From Hymenobacter sp. BT18 (GTDB lineage Bacteria; Bacteroidota; Bacteroidia; Cytophagales; Hymenobacteraceae), in NCBI RefSeq assembly GCF_012273015.1, contig NZ_CP050954.1:3512001-3576000 (forward strand): DNA of 64,000 bases, written 5' to 3'. Positions 52,440-62,096 of this stretch are shown piece after piece (position 1 is the stretch's first letter; each line of letters begins with the position of its first letter). The notes beneath the pieces were generated by a model, which saw only the letters and a list, made by a program, of their open reading frames with translations, ran no database searches and was not told the origin of the DNA. Made by a program: the position numbers and the translations under genes.

Positions 52440-52655
52440 GCAGTGATCCGCTGCCGCAACTGTTGGTTGCTGCCAGATAAAGGTTAGCGACTTGTTCACC
52501 CACGAGGTGGGCTCTGCCACTTCGCCCTCCTGCGTCTTCATTGCGTGCCAGCACGTTACGGTAGCGTGCGCCGGGTCGGCATTGCGGTGCAGGTAGGCGT
52601 TGCGGTATATGAGGAGCAGTTCGCCGGTGCATACATCGAAGAGGAGTAGTGGGTT
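52440..52655 (-). pseudogene. Coding-like frame without a start, likely broken gene
   Basis: The minus-strand frame reads NPLLLFDVCTGELLLIYRNA, then YLHRNADPAHATVTCWHAMK and SWVNKSLTFIWQQ, which looks like real protein, but it has no ATG, GTG or TTG start at the proper place. An ATG in a different frame sits at 52659 (MKPTTPL). A one-base change between the two frames would restore MKPTTPLLLFDV-type reading. The frame runs on in a non-protein-like way until a stop near 52377, overlapping the 130-residue frame. Family unknown. Confidence 0.45.
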
Positions 52656-52689
52656 TCATAGGGAAAATGGGGGGATAAAAGGGCAATAA

Positions 52690-53137
52690 TGAGTGGTTTG
52701 CGGACTGTTGACTACCCAGGTGAAAGCTGACTTTGTACCAGGTTTACACTTTTTGTATTGTCGAGCTTTAATTATATATTTTACATTTTTTGATTGTTTA
52801 AAATAAAATTGCAATAAAATAATAAAAACCATGTAGAGACATGCAAATACATAACTGAGTATGCCTTAACTAACTTGAATAGGCTAATTGCAGTTAATCG
52901 TTAGGAATACTGTTTTTTATAAGCATTTGACCTATTCTGCTGCACTCAAGTGTAACAAATATTACCAGAAAAATCACTTAAATAAATGACCGGCGTCATT
53001 TATTTAAGTGATTTTTCTTAGTTGTATAAGCAATGTTATTGTATAAAAATATGACTATTTTAATAATTTAATTACGTTTACAAGCGCCGTCAATCTATTA
53101 GGATTAATATTTACTATAGAAACAATGTGGTGGCCGG
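52690..53137. other. AT-rich island, no gene
   Basis: From about 52740 to 53130 the base composition switches from GC-rich to strongly AT-rich (runs such as TTAATTATATATTTTACA), unlike all the rest of the window. No open frame of note is found on either strand. It carries the perfect hairpin at 52967-53018. Such a sharp change suggests recent arrival from a low-GC source or a special structural or regulatory role. Confidence 0.75.
52967..53018. repeat. Perfect 24-bp inverted repeat with 4-base loop
   Basis: Arms 52967-52990 and 52995-53018 (starting AGAAAAATCACTTAAATAAA) are exact complements around CGGC. It could be a terminator (T-run inside the right arm), a small-RNA end, a recombination site or a protein-binding palindrome. 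It is the longest perfect inverted repeat I noticed in the window. Confidence 0.85.
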
Positions 53138-53425
53138 CTACAAGAAAGTAATACCCTGATTTACGGCTACCCCCTCATTCAGATCAAGTAGTATAGGCAC
53201 AGACAGCAAATGCACTACGGCTGTGGCCCCGGTTGCCCACCGGGCTATGCAGGTATACTGGTGGGGAGCCTTCGACGTAGGCGCTAAACCACGGACAGTC
53301 CCATGAGGTAGCGAGAACAACCCCTAAACCGCGCTACGGGGGCGCCAGACCACGGATCTGTTTTCCTGGAAGCATCAGCCCAACAATCGGCCCACTAGAC
53401 CGGAGAATGAACATCATTCTGGTAG
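53138..53425. other. Composition returns to GC-rich; no supported gene
   Basis: A minus-strand frame of about 60 residues (53138-53320) has mildly protein-like sequence (ATGATAVVHLLSVPILLDLN) but no recognised family and could be a remnant. Nothing else is supported before the broken peptidase tail. Confidence 0.35.
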
Positions 53426-53926
53426 CGGAGGGGCATAGGGCCGAGGAAATGGTTCGTAGACGGCACCCTGGTGAATACCGGGGACAAGGAATTGACGGTG
53501 TCCGCTGCTGAATTGGGGACTGGGGAACACACCGTGGAGCTACGGGTGAAAGATGAAACGCCCTTTGTACGCTCTCCTATCATCTTGCCAGGCCTCACCA
53601 AAACCCGCACCTGGCGCGTGACGGTGTCGCAGCCGCTTTCCTCTCGGGAAGAAATAGCCACAGACAAGGTATCCTTGACGTAGAACTACCCCAATCCCGC
53701 GCGTGAAAGCACCAGCTTTACGTTCAGGCTAGTCAAACCCGCTGCTGTGCGGCTGACCGTCCATGATCTGGTCGGGCGGGAAGTGGCCACCGTCGTGGCC
53801 GGCACCTTTGCGCGCGGCCGTCAGGAAGTAAAATGGCAAGCCCCAGACTTACCGGCGGGGCTTTACCTGTACCGGTTGCAGGTAGGATCAACAAGCATTA
53901 CCAAGCGACTTATCCCTCAACGATAA
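53426..53926 (+). pseudogene. C-terminal remnant of a T9SS-secreted peptidase (M64-like), with in-frame stop
   Basis: The plus-strand frame opens after a stop at 53423 and reads RKWFVDGTLVNTGDKELTVS, then GEHTVELRVKDETPFVR, TRTWRVTV, a linker, TAG at 53681-53683, then NYPNPARESTSFTFRLVKPA and ends GLYLYRLQVG-type plus KRLIPQR with TAA at 53924. The first part resembles the post-catalytic beta domain of IgA/M64-type peptidases; the second is a T9SS sorting tail. NYPNPA is normally preceded by Gln, so CAG to TAG is the likely mutation. No start or catalytic domain is present. Confidence 0.7.
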
Positions 53927-54227
53927 CCAAGCACGGTTAACCCGAGTGGGAAGCGGCAGACAGCCCTGCAGGAGCCGCTTCACGCTTTGCTGGCGTAGCG
54001 GGTTGACCAACTGGGCCTAGCCAAGGCGGGCGTGCTACTCGACGGGTTGGAGCTGGCAGTACAAACCCGCTCCCGCTGTTTATAGCCGTATCAGCCTCAG
54101 AAAAGAGAAGTCGGCTCCAGGCCGAACTTGATGCGCTCAACCGCCGCTTCGCCAAAAGCACCGGGAGGCGCGCTTGGCTGTTGCTGCCGTCCGGGCGGGC
54201 GCCGTGGTGCCCCTGCAGTACGGGAGT
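53927..54227. other. Short intergenic stretch, no supported gene
   Basis: About 300 bases between the peptidase remnant and arsS. Plus-strand words such as VDQLGLAKAGVLLDGLELAV read like a protein fragment broken by stops, so this may be part of another decayed gene. No identity can be given. Confidence 0.35.
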
Positions 54228-55274
<1,047 letters not shown>

Positions 55275-55276
55275 CG

Positions 55277-55392
55277 GTTACTGTGCTAATGTGTTGGAAT
55301 GTGCTGATGTGCTAATGCTATTATGCCAGAGTCGTTCATAAACAGGAGACGAACGGTTTTCACCAGCATATAAGCACATTAATCACACCGGC
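55277..55392. repeat. Degenerate TGTGCTAATG repeats between arsS and the peroxidase-like gene
   Basis: The words TGTGCTAATG, TGTGCTGATG and TGTGCTAATG occur at 55280-55320. Inverted forms (AGCACATTA, GGCACATTA) occur at 55366-55396. Together they make an imperfect inverted repeat of over 100 bases with a non-repeat middle. This is the only notable gap inside the cluster. Confidence 0.55.
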
Positions 55393-55395
55393 ACA

Positions 55396-55734
55396 TTACA
55401 TGCTGAGCTCTTTGGCCTTGTTCATCATCTGCACGCCGTGGACCAGGGCGGCACCGCCCTTGATGGCGGCGGCTACGTGCACGGCTTCCATCATCTGGGC
55501 TTCATCGGCGCCTTTCTGCATGGAGTCCACAGTGTAGGCGTCGATGCAGTAGGGGCACTGCACAGCGTGGGCTACAGCCAGGGCAATCAGCGCCTTTTCG
55601 CGCTCCGACAGGGCGCCTTCCTTGAACACCTCGCCGTAGTAGTCGAAGAACTTGCGGCCCATTTCGGACTGCCACTCGGTGATGTTGCCGAATTTGGCCA
55701 GGTCGGCCGGGTTGTAGTAAGTAGATTTTTCCAT
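55396..55734 (-). CDS. Arsenosugar biosynthesis-associated peroxidase-like protein (CMD family)
   Basis: A 112-residue carboxymuconolactone-decarboxylase/AhpD-like protein. The redox motif CPYC is in AVAHAVQCPYCIDAYTVDSM, followed by ADEAQMMEAVHVAAAIKGGAALVHG. The opening (YYNPADLAKFGNITEWQSEM) is typical of the subfamily always found beside ArsS. Probably protects or reduces an arsenic intermediate, but that is inferred from neighbours. Start at the ATG at 55734; an in-frame ATG at 55842 adds an unrelated leader. Confidence 0.9.
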   Translation of the reverse strand: MEKSTYYNPADLAKFGNITEWQSEMGRKFFDYYGEVFKEGALSEREKALIALAVAHAVQCPYCIDAYTVDSMQKGADEAQMMEAVHVAAAIKGGAALVHGVQMMNKAKELSM

Positions 55735-55798
55735 GGGAATGTAAATGGGGAGTAAAGCGGGGGCACAGTATGTACGAGAAGGCGCAGCAAGCAGATTG

Positions 55799-56680
55799 TC
55801 ACTCGTACCAGTGGCGGAAGCGGCGGAAGCTGGTGCGCACAAACCAGTCGCCGAGCCGGGGGAAATACGTGTGCACCAGCAGAATCAGCCAGCCCAGGGC
55901 CGAAATAACGGTGCGCTGCCGGCGGCGGCGGATGTGGCCGAGGATGATGCCGGCCACCTCGGTCTGCGACTTTTGCCAGCGCGGCGGGCGGTAGGCAATG
56001 GGCACGGGTTGCCCGCCGGCGTCGAGCACACGCTTGTCGGGGTCGTTCTGGGTGAAGCCGATGTGGACCACGCCCAGGTGAATGCCGGTGCTGGCCAACT
56101 CCAGCCGCAGGGTGTGGGCCAGGTTGCTGAGGGCCGCCTTGCCGGCGCAGTAGGCCGAGCCGCTGGGCATGCCGTTCAGCGCCGAAATCGAGGAAATAAA
56201 CGTGACGCTGCCCCGCGCCTGGGTCAGCTGCGGCAGGGCGGCCATGAGCGGGTACACCGCGCCGTACACGTTGCTGTCGAGCACCTGCCGGAACACCTCG
56301 GGCTGCATGTCCACGAAGTAAGCCCGCTGCGAGATGCAGGCGTTGGCGACGAGGATGTCGAGCCGCCCGAACGCCTGCACGGCCGTTGCCACCAGGCGCT
56401 GGCAACTGGGGTAGTCGGTTACGTCGGCCAGGCAGCTGACCACGGCGTAGCCCGCTGCCTCGAAGGCCTCGCAGGTTTGCCGCAGCCGCTCGGGGTTGCG
56501 CCCGTTGAGCACCACCGCCGCGCCCTGCTGGCACAGCTGCCGCGCCGTTTCCCGCCCAATGCCCGATTCGGAGCCCGTCACGATGGCGACCTGTCCGCTG
56601 AACGCACCCGGTCGGGCCGGCGGCGCGGCGCCCAGCACGGGGGCGCGGCCGGGGGTAGAAGAGGACGTCGGCTCAGACAT
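55799..56680 (-). CDS. SDR-family NAD(P)-dependent oxidoreductase
   Basis: A 293-residue short-chain dehydrogenase. The cofactor motif is VTGSESGIGRETARQL, the active site has Ser in FISSISALNG and the YxxxK pair in SAYCAGKAALSNLAHTL, and VHIGFTQNDPDKRVL follows. The C-terminus has a short hydrophobic stretch (TVISALGWLILLVHTYFP), so it may associate with the membrane. Its start overlaps the stop of the epimerase gene by 8 bases, placing it in the arsenosugar operon, though its reaction there is unknown. Confidence 0.88.
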   Translation of the reverse strand: MSEPTSSSTPGRAPVLGAAPPARPGAFSGQVAIVTGSESGIGRETARQLCQQGAAVVLNGRNPERLRQTCEAFEAAGYAVVSCLADVTDYPSCQRLVATAVQAFGRLDILVANACISQRAYFVDMQPEVFRQVLDSNVYGAVYPLMAALPQLTQARGSVTFISSISALNGMPSGSAYCAGKAALSNLAHTLRLELASTGIHLGVVHIGFTQNDPDKRVLDAGGQPVPIAYRPPRWQKSQTEVAGIILGHIRRRRQRTVISALGWLILLVHTYFPRLGDWFVRTSFRRFRHWYE

Positions 56681-57674
56681 AGCGGTGGGCTTTAAACCAG
56701 TCGTGGGCCTCGGCTACGGCCTGCGCAATGGGCGTTTGGGGCAAGCTCAGCTCGGCCCGCGCCTTGGCCGCGTCGAAGTAGTGGCCGTCGGCCGCCACGG
56801 CGACCATACTGGGGTTCAGCCGGCCCGGCCGCCCCGTGAGCTGGGCCTTGAGCTGACTGGCGGCGCCGTACAGCCGGGCCAGGGGCGTCGGGATGGGCCA
56901 GCGCGGGGCGGGCACGCCCAGCACCTCGGCTATCAGCCGGAAGGCGGCGCGGTAGCTCAGGTTCTGGTGGCCCAGCACGTAGGATTCGCCCACGCGGCCC
57001 TGCGTCAGGGCGTTGACGGCGGCCACGGCCACATCCTGCACGTGCACATAGTTTTTGCCGCCGGCTGGGTAGCCCGGCACCCGGCCGCGCAGCAGCTCCA
57101 GCAGCAGGGCGTTGGAGGTGGGCTTGGCGTCGCCGGGGCCGAGCATGAAGGTAGGGTGCACCAGCACCGCCGGCAGCTGCCACTCGCGCACGGCCCGCGT
57201 CACCAGCTCGGCGGCGGCCCGCTTGCTGTCCATGTAGTCGAGGCCGTAGCGCTGGCCGGCGAAGGGGCAGGTTTCGTCGCCGGGGCGGGCCAGGGTGCCG
57301 AAGCCGAAGACGTTGGCTGTGCCCACGTACACGAAGCGCTGCACCGCGACCTGCCGGGCCAGCTGCAGCACCGTTTCGGTGCCGCCGTGGTTCACGGCCC
57401 ACACCGCCGGGTTGCGCGCCGGGTTCACTTGCGCCAGTGCGGCCGCGTGGATGATGCCCCAGCAGCCCTCGGCGGCGCCGGCCACGGTGGCGGGTTGGCA
57501 GATGTCACCCAGCACGCACTCGACTTCGGTGGGATACTCCGGCTCCCCCACGGCCCCGGTCAGCGGGCGGCGCAGCAGGGCGCGCACGGCGTAGCCCTGG
57601 TGCAGGAGCTGCTGCACGAGGTGGCGGCCCAGAAAGCCGCCGGCACCGGTGACGAGTACGCGCCGTGTCATCAT
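56673..57674 (-). CDS. NAD-dependent epimerase/dehydratase family protein
   Basis: A 333-residue extended SDR. The Rossmann motif is VLVTGAGGFLGRHLVQQLL; the active-site pair is in YGLDYMDSKRAAAEL. The middle (HAAALAQVNPARNPAVWAVN) matches the dihydroflavonol-reductase-like and hopanoid-associated subgroup. It overlaps the genes on both sides (8 bases with the SDR, ATGA overlap with the glycosyltransferase), so the three are co-translated. Probably modifies the sugar or polyol part of an arsenosugar or lipid; this is inference from context. Confidence 0.88.
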   Translation of the reverse strand: MMTRRVLVTGAGGFLGRHLVQQLLHQGYAVRALLRRPLTGAVGEPEYPTEVECVLGDICQPATVAGAAEGCWGIIHAAALAQVNPARNPAVWAVNHGGTETVLQLARQVAVQRFVYVGTANVFGFGTLARPGDETCPFAGQRYGLDYMDSKRAAAELVTRAVREWQLPAVLVHPTFMLGPGDAKPTSNALLLELLRGRVPGYPAGGKNYVHVQDVAVAAVNALTQGRVGESYVLGHQNLSYRAAFRLIAEVLGVPAPRWPIPTPLARLYGAASQLKAQLTGRPGRLNPSMVAVAADGHYFDAAKARAELSLPQTPIAQAVAEAHDWFKAHRYV

Positions 57675-58366
57675 CAGCGGTAGTTGAGCAGGGCCTTGTA
57701 GGTGCGGGCAATGCGCGGCGGCGGCATCTTCAAAAAAAACATGGAAAAGGCCGTCAGATTGGCCAGCTGCACCCGCAGCCAGCCGTTAGTTTCATACTTG
57801 CGGGCCGACACCACCACGTCCTGGGGCACGACCAGAAACGCGGCCACCTGGCGGATGCGCCGAATCATGTCGAAATCCTCCATGATGCAGTAGTGCTCAT
57901 CGAAGCCGCCGAGCTGCTCGAACAGCGCGCGGGTGATAAACATGGTCTGGTCGCCGCCGCGGCTCATCAGACCCTGGAAGCGGGTGCCGTAGCTGTTGAT
58001 GCGCAGCAGCGGGTGCCGCGAATCGAAGCGGAAGCGGTAGCAGCCGGCCGGGTACCCGTCGCGTACGGCCCTCCGGATAGTGGTGACGTAGCCCGGATGC
58101 ACCCGCACGTCGGCGTGCACGAAGTACAGCAGCTCGCCGGCGGAGTGCTGGGCGCCATGGTTCATCTGGGCGGCGCGGCCGGGCTTTGGCGCCAGCAGCA
58201 CCGTGGCCCCGGCGCGGCGGGCCGCTTCGGCCGTGCCATCGGGGCTGCCGGCGTCGACGACAATGATTTCCACGTCGTGGCCCGGGTCGTGGCGGCGCAG
58301 CTCCTGCACCAGCCGGCCGATGTTATCGACTTCGTTATAAGTAGGAATGATGACGCTGATATTCAT
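57674..58366 (-). CDS. Arsenosugar biosynthesis glycosyltransferase, TIGR04283-type
   Basis: A 230-residue family-2 glycosyltransferase with the TIGR04283 look: ISVIIPTYNEVDNIGRLVQEL, IVVDAGSPDGTAEAARRAG, LLAPKPGRAAQMNHGA, GELLYFVHADVRVHPGY, and GFDEHYCIMEDFDMIRRIR. This family sits in arsenosugar clusters across bacteria. It is cytoplasmic and is the first gene of the tightly packed part of the operon. It follows the outer-membrane protein gene by about 45 bases on the same strand. Confidence 0.9.
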   Translation of the reverse strand: MNISVIIPTYNEVDNIGRLVQELRRHDPGHDVEIIVVDAGSPDGTAEAARRAGATVLLAPKPGRAAQMNHGAQHSAGELLYFVHADVRVHPGYVTTIRRAVRDGYPAGCYRFRFDSRHPLLRINSYGTRFQGLMSRGGDQTMFITRALFEQLGGFDEHYCIMEDFDMIRRIRQVAAFLVVPQDVVVSARKYETNGWLRVQLANLTAFSMFFLKMPPPRIARTYKALLNYR

Positions 58367-58411
58367 AGCGGGAACGGCGGGCGGAGGAACAAGTCAGGAG
58401 CGGGAAGATGG

Positions 58412-59503
58412 TTAAAAAGCTTCGCCGATGGTAATATACAGGCCGCTGGAGTGGCGCCCCAGGCCGTAGTCCACCCGCAGGTTCAGGTGGTCCCGGCGGT
58501 TTACGGTGAAGCGCAGACCGGCGCCATACGCGGCTTTGGGAGCGTTCAGGCGCAGCAGCTGCCGCTCGTCGCCCAGCGCGCCCACTCCGCCGAACACCAC
58601 CGCGCCTAGGCGCCGGTACACCGGCAGCCGCAGCTCCGATTGCAGCACGGCCGCGTTCTGGTCGCGGTAGCGGCCCTCATAGTAGCCGCGCAGGCGCCGG
58701 GTGCCGCCCAGCAGCGAAAGGGCGTTGAACGGGGCCGTGCCGGCGGTGTAGCTGACGAAGTAATTCAGCGCCAACACGGTGCGCGGCGCGAGGCGGTGGT
58801 ACGACGACACGTCGGCGGAAAGGCGGCTGAAGCGGATGGTTTCGCCGGCGGCCCCGGCGCCCGTGGCCCGGTTGCGGTGCAGGTAGGCCAGGTCGGCCAC
58901 CACGCCCTTGGTGGGGAAGAATACCCGGTCGCGGGCGTCGAAAAACAGGCCCAGCCCGCCGCCAGTGAGCCGGCTGCCGCGCCCGCCAGGCACCCGGCCG
59001 CTGGCCAGCTCACCATCAGCCACTACACGGGTGACGCGGTAGTCCTCGTACTGGTAGCGCAGGCCGGCGTACAGCTTGCCGCACCGCCAGCCGGGCACGA
59101 TTCGGCGGAATGCATTCATGCGGATGCGGGGAAAGTTGACGCCGTACAGCTCCCTGGGCACCGCCCGCTCGCCCACCCCGAAGAAGTAGTAGGTGTAGCG
59201 GTAGTAGCCGGCCTCGCCGTAGGCGTAGTAACGGTTGTGGTCGTAGAACACCTGGAAGGGCAGATACACGAGGAGCTGCCGGTTCTGGGTGTAGGCCACG
59301 CCGAAGGTGAGCTGCGAGGGGCGGGCCGTGGTGTCGCCGGTGTCGCGGCGGAAGCGCAGGGTAGCCGTGGCCGCCGCCCCGAAGGCCAGCCGCGTCTCGG
59401 GCGTGTAGTACACCACCGGCAGCGGAAACACCGATACGCGCTTGGGCAAGCTGTCGGGGGAAGTACCGGCGCCGGAAAGGCCGAACAGGGCAAGGAGCAA
59501 CAT
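58412..59503 (-). CDS. BamA/TamA-like outer-membrane barrel (surface antigen family)
   Basis: A 363-residue protein with a short signal segment (LLLALFGLSGAG) and a D15/bacterial-surface-antigen barrel: GGGLGLFFDARDRVFFPTKGVVADLAYL, NYFVSYTAGTAPFNALSLLGGTRRLRGYYEGRYRDQNA, then a terminal LRVDYGLG-type strand ending in Phe. It lacks POTRA domains, as short barrels of this family do. Position at the head of the arsenosugar genes suggests possible export of the product, but many such barrels are unlinked. Start chosen at the ATG at 59503. Confidence 0.85.
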   Translation of the reverse strand: MLLLALFGLSGAGTSPDSLPKRVSVFPLPVVYYTPETRLAFGAAATATLRFRRDTGDTTARPSQLTFGVAYTQNRQLLVYLPFQVFYDHNRYYAYGEAGYYRYTYYFFGVGERAVPRELYGVNFPRIRMNAFRRIVPGWRCGKLYAGLRYQYEDYRVTRVVADGELASGRVPGGRGSRLTGGGLGLFFDARDRVFFPTKGVVADLAYLHRNRATGAGAAGETIRFSRLSADVSSYHRLAPRTVLALNYFVSYTAGTAPFNALSLLGGTRRLRGYYEGRYRDQNAAVLQSELRLPVYRRLGAVVFGGVGALGDERQLLRLNAPKAAYGAGLRFTVNRRDHLNLRVDYGLGRHSSGLYITIGEAF

Positions 59504-59611
59504 GCGGTGAAGATTTCTATTCCATACGAAAGCCGGCGGGCAATAAGATTGCCCGTCTGGCAATCTTATAAGCGGCTATTTGCCGTATATAGGAGCTCAA
59601 CTGTACTGCTT

Positions 59612-60394
59612 ATGCGCCGAATCATTCTAACCGTATTGCTGGCCGGCGCCGTGGGCGCGGCGCTAACGGCCTTCGTGGCGCCCAAGCCGGGCCCAGAGCG
59701 AACTACCACCGCGGCCCCTATCGACCACGTGGTCTACGACCGGCTGCTGAAGAAATACGTCAACGACAAGGGCCTCGTCAACTACAAAGCCTGGAAGAAC
59801 GACCAGCAGGAGCTGAACCAGTACCTCGACCGGCTGAGCAAGAACCCGCCGGCGGCCGGTTGGAGCAAGCCCGAGCAGATGGCTTACTGGATCAACGCCT
59901 ACAATGCCTACACCATCAAGCTGATTCTGAACCACTACCCGGTGCAGAGCATCAAGGACATCGGCTCCAAGATCAAGATTCCCTTCGTGACCACGCCCTG
60001 GGCGGCCGAGTTTTTTCGCATCGGCGGCAAGAAGATGAGCCTCGACGACATCGAGCACGGCACGCTGCGCAAGAAGTACGACGACCCGCGCATCCACTTC
60101 GCGCTGGTGTGCGCCTCAATTTCCTGCCCGCGCCTGCGCCCCGAAGCTTACACGGCCGACAAACTTGACCGGCAGCTCGACGACCAGGGCCGTGACTTCC
60201 TGAACAACCCAAGCAAGAACAAGGTGGGCAAGGAAAGCGCGCAGCTCTCGAAGTACTTCGACTGGTACAAGGGCGACTGGAACCTGAACGGGCAGTCGGT
60301 GACCAAGTGGGTGAACAAGTATTCGACCACCAAGCTCGGCGACAACGCCAACATCAGCTACCTCGGCTACAACTGGAACCTCAACGAGCAGTAG
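59612..60394 (+). CDS. DUF547 domain-containing exported protein
   Basis: A 260-residue exported protein, signal peptide MRRIILTVLLAGAVGAALTA. The DUF547 core is plain: EQMAYWINAYNAYTIKLILNHYPV, KIPFVTTPWAAEFFRIGGKKMSLDDIEHGTLRKKY, DPRIHFALVCASISCPRLRPEAYTADKLDRQLDDQ. The Cys in ISCPRL and the conserved His suggest a papain-like fold. The gene is divergent from the arsenosugar cluster, with a fair ribosome site (AGGAG at 59591). DUF547 genes are often found near arsS in other genomes, to my knowledge. Confidence 0.9.
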   Translation: MRRIILTVLLAGAVGAALTAFVAPKPGPERTTTAAPIDHVVYDRLLKKYVNDKGLVNYKAWKNDQQELNQYLDRLSKNPPAAGWSKPEQMAYWINAYNAYTIKLILNHYPVQSIKDIGSKIKIPFVTTPWAAEFFRIGGKKMSLDDIEHGTLRKKYDDPRIHFALVCASISCPRLRPEAYTADKLDRQLDDQGRDFLNNPSKNKVGKESAQLSKYFDWYKGDWNLNGQSVTKWVNKYSTTKLGDNANISYLGYNWNLNEQ

Positions 60395-60638
60395 GCGCAG
60401 CGCATCACGTCCCGGCCTGCCCCGGAGGAGTTGCCAATTCCCCCGCCAACGCCACGGGCTACTGCGAAATAAGCCGCTGGCCGTATGCGCCCCGAAACCG
60501 CCGTTCCCTTGGTAGCCCCGGGCCGCAACGATAGTTTCGTTTTGCCTTCCACTTACCATCATTATGGGGACGGCCGCTGCTCAGCGCCAGCTGCCCCCCG
60601 CCTGGTCAATTTACCGGCCGGGCGTTTTGTTTCCGCCC

Positions 60639-61265
60639 ATGCCTGTAACTGCGATGCTAAAGCTGGGGCTGCTCGGCAGCAGCCTGGCCGCCACCCTACC
60701 CGCTTGGGCCCAAAGTCCGGCCGGCACCGAGCAGCACCGCTACAGCATCGAAGTGGCCGGGCTGCGCGTGGGCACGATGACAGCCACCCGCCAGCTCCTG
60801 GGCGCCGACGAAATGCGCTACACCCTGGTCAGCGACGTACAGGTCAACTTCCTGGTCTACCGCCTGAAGGTGTACTACAAGGTTATCAACCGCATCCGTG
60901 CCGGGCAGCTGCTGCTTTCGACGGTGGAAGCCCACACCAACCAGGGCGACTTTGCCTCGCGCACTGAGTGGAAGGGCGACCATTACGATATCGAGGCTAA
61001 TCAGTACAAGCACCAATACCGGGCCACCCAAACGGAGCCTATCACCTACACGGTGACGGATATGTTCTTTGGCGAGCCACGGGAACAGCGCCGGGCCTTC
61101 ACTGAATACTTCGGCGACTATTTCCGCCTGCAGCCCGCGCGCAGCGCCCAGTACCGCGCCCGGCGCGACGGCCGCGAGGATGAGTACCAGTACGCCAACG
61201 GAAAGTTGGTGACCATCATCAAGAAGAACCCGCTGAAGAACTTCATTATCCGGCAGCTACCCTAA
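60639..61265 (+). CDS. DUF6134/DUF3108-like exported protein
   Basis: A 208-residue protein with a signal peptide (LLGSSLAATLPAWAQ). The rest is a beta-rich domain: HRYSIEVAGLRVGTMTATRQ, then LKVYYKVINRIRAGQLLLSTVEAHTN and YTVTDMFFGEPREQRRAFTEYFGDYFRLQ. This fits the DUF6134/DUF3108 lipid-carrier-like pattern. It is about 245 bases after the DUF547 gene on the same strand. Start chosen at the ATG at 60639; a second ATG 5 codons later is also possible. Confidence 0.75.
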   Translation: MPVTAMLKLGLLGSSLAATLPAWAQSPAGTEQHRYSIEVAGLRVGTMTATRQLLGADEMRYTLVSDVQVNFLVYRLKVYYKVINRIRAGQLLLSTVEAHTNQGDFASRTEWKGDHYDIEANQYKHQYRATQTEPITYTVTDMFFGEPREQRRAFTEYFGDYFRLQPARSAQYRARRDGREDEYQYANGKLVTIIKKNPLKNFIIRQLP

Positions 61266-61513
61266 GCGGGGAAGCATGCTGGCGACGCCTCTGCGGGTGG
61301 TATCTTGTAGGAAGCATACCCAATCTTTCCATATCGATTTTTAAGTGTCGTACCTGGCAGATTGCGGTAGCCCCCGTTATCACGGCTTCAGTTCTTCGTG
61401 AATTTGGGCATTGTGATTGACGCTCAGAAATCGGAACTGCCGTACTAAATGAGGGCCCATAAGCCGGGTCAGCGCAGCAGCGACGCGGTGATGGCGGCGG
61501 TGGGCGAACTTAG

Positions 61514-61996
61514 GGGCACGTGTGCGGCGTGGCGTGGAGCTGGCCCATGGTGCGAGCCGGGCTGTCCATGCTCGGGCTGTTTTCCTCCTTGAAGACGACC
61601 TACCTGCCCAGCTTCGCCCAATGGCAGCAGGACATTGCCAACGGCCTGGCGCTGGCCGACCAGCAGCGCACCTACGAGCACCTGCTGGCCCCGGAATCCA
61701 AGCAGGTAATTCGGGACACCCTGAGCCGGCGGACCCACGTCAATTTTCACCGGCCCCACGCCCCGCTATTGTTTCTGGCCGGCGGCGCCGACCGCCTGAT
61801 GCCCGCCGTACTCAACTGGGCCAACTACCGGCGTTACCGGCACACTGGCTCCATCCGGACCTACTACGAACTCCCTGGCCGCAACCACGCCCTGCTGGGC
61901 CAGCCTACCTGGCGTGAGGACGCGCCGCTGGTGCTGCAATGGCTGACCAGCCGAGCAGGAGCCGTGGGAACAAGGTGCGCATCGAAGGTAACGTAG
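61514..61996 (+). pseudogene. Alpha/beta hydrolase, N-terminally truncated
   Basis: The frame opens after a TAG at 61511 and encodes the lid and last third of an alpha/beta hydrolase: TTYLPSFAQWQQDIANGLAL, then NFHRPHAPLLFLAGGADRLM with the Asp-loop position (GGAD), then YELPGRNHALLGQPTW with the catalytic-type His. The nucleophile elbow (GxSxG) and the whole first half are missing, so it cannot be active as it stands. It lies in the decayed right end. Confidence 0.65.
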
Positions 61997-62096
61997 AAGG
62001 TGCAAAAGCTGGAATAAGACGTTATGGTCGGCGGCGCCCAGGGCGTGAGGCAGAAGGCAGCAAACCATGCGTTGTTTTGGCCGCTCCCGCTCCACA

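Noticed and set aside
52967..53018. The 24-bp hairpin as an ordinary terminator
   Set aside because: It is much longer than the other terminators here, lies 300 bases or more from the nearest gene end and is embedded in an AT-rich island. Termination is possible but does not explain the island.
58640..59611. A long N-terminal extension of the DUF547 gene
   Set aside because: The in-frame extension runs antisense through the outer-membrane barrel gene. The ATG at 59612 begins a signal peptide and has an AGGAG just upstream.
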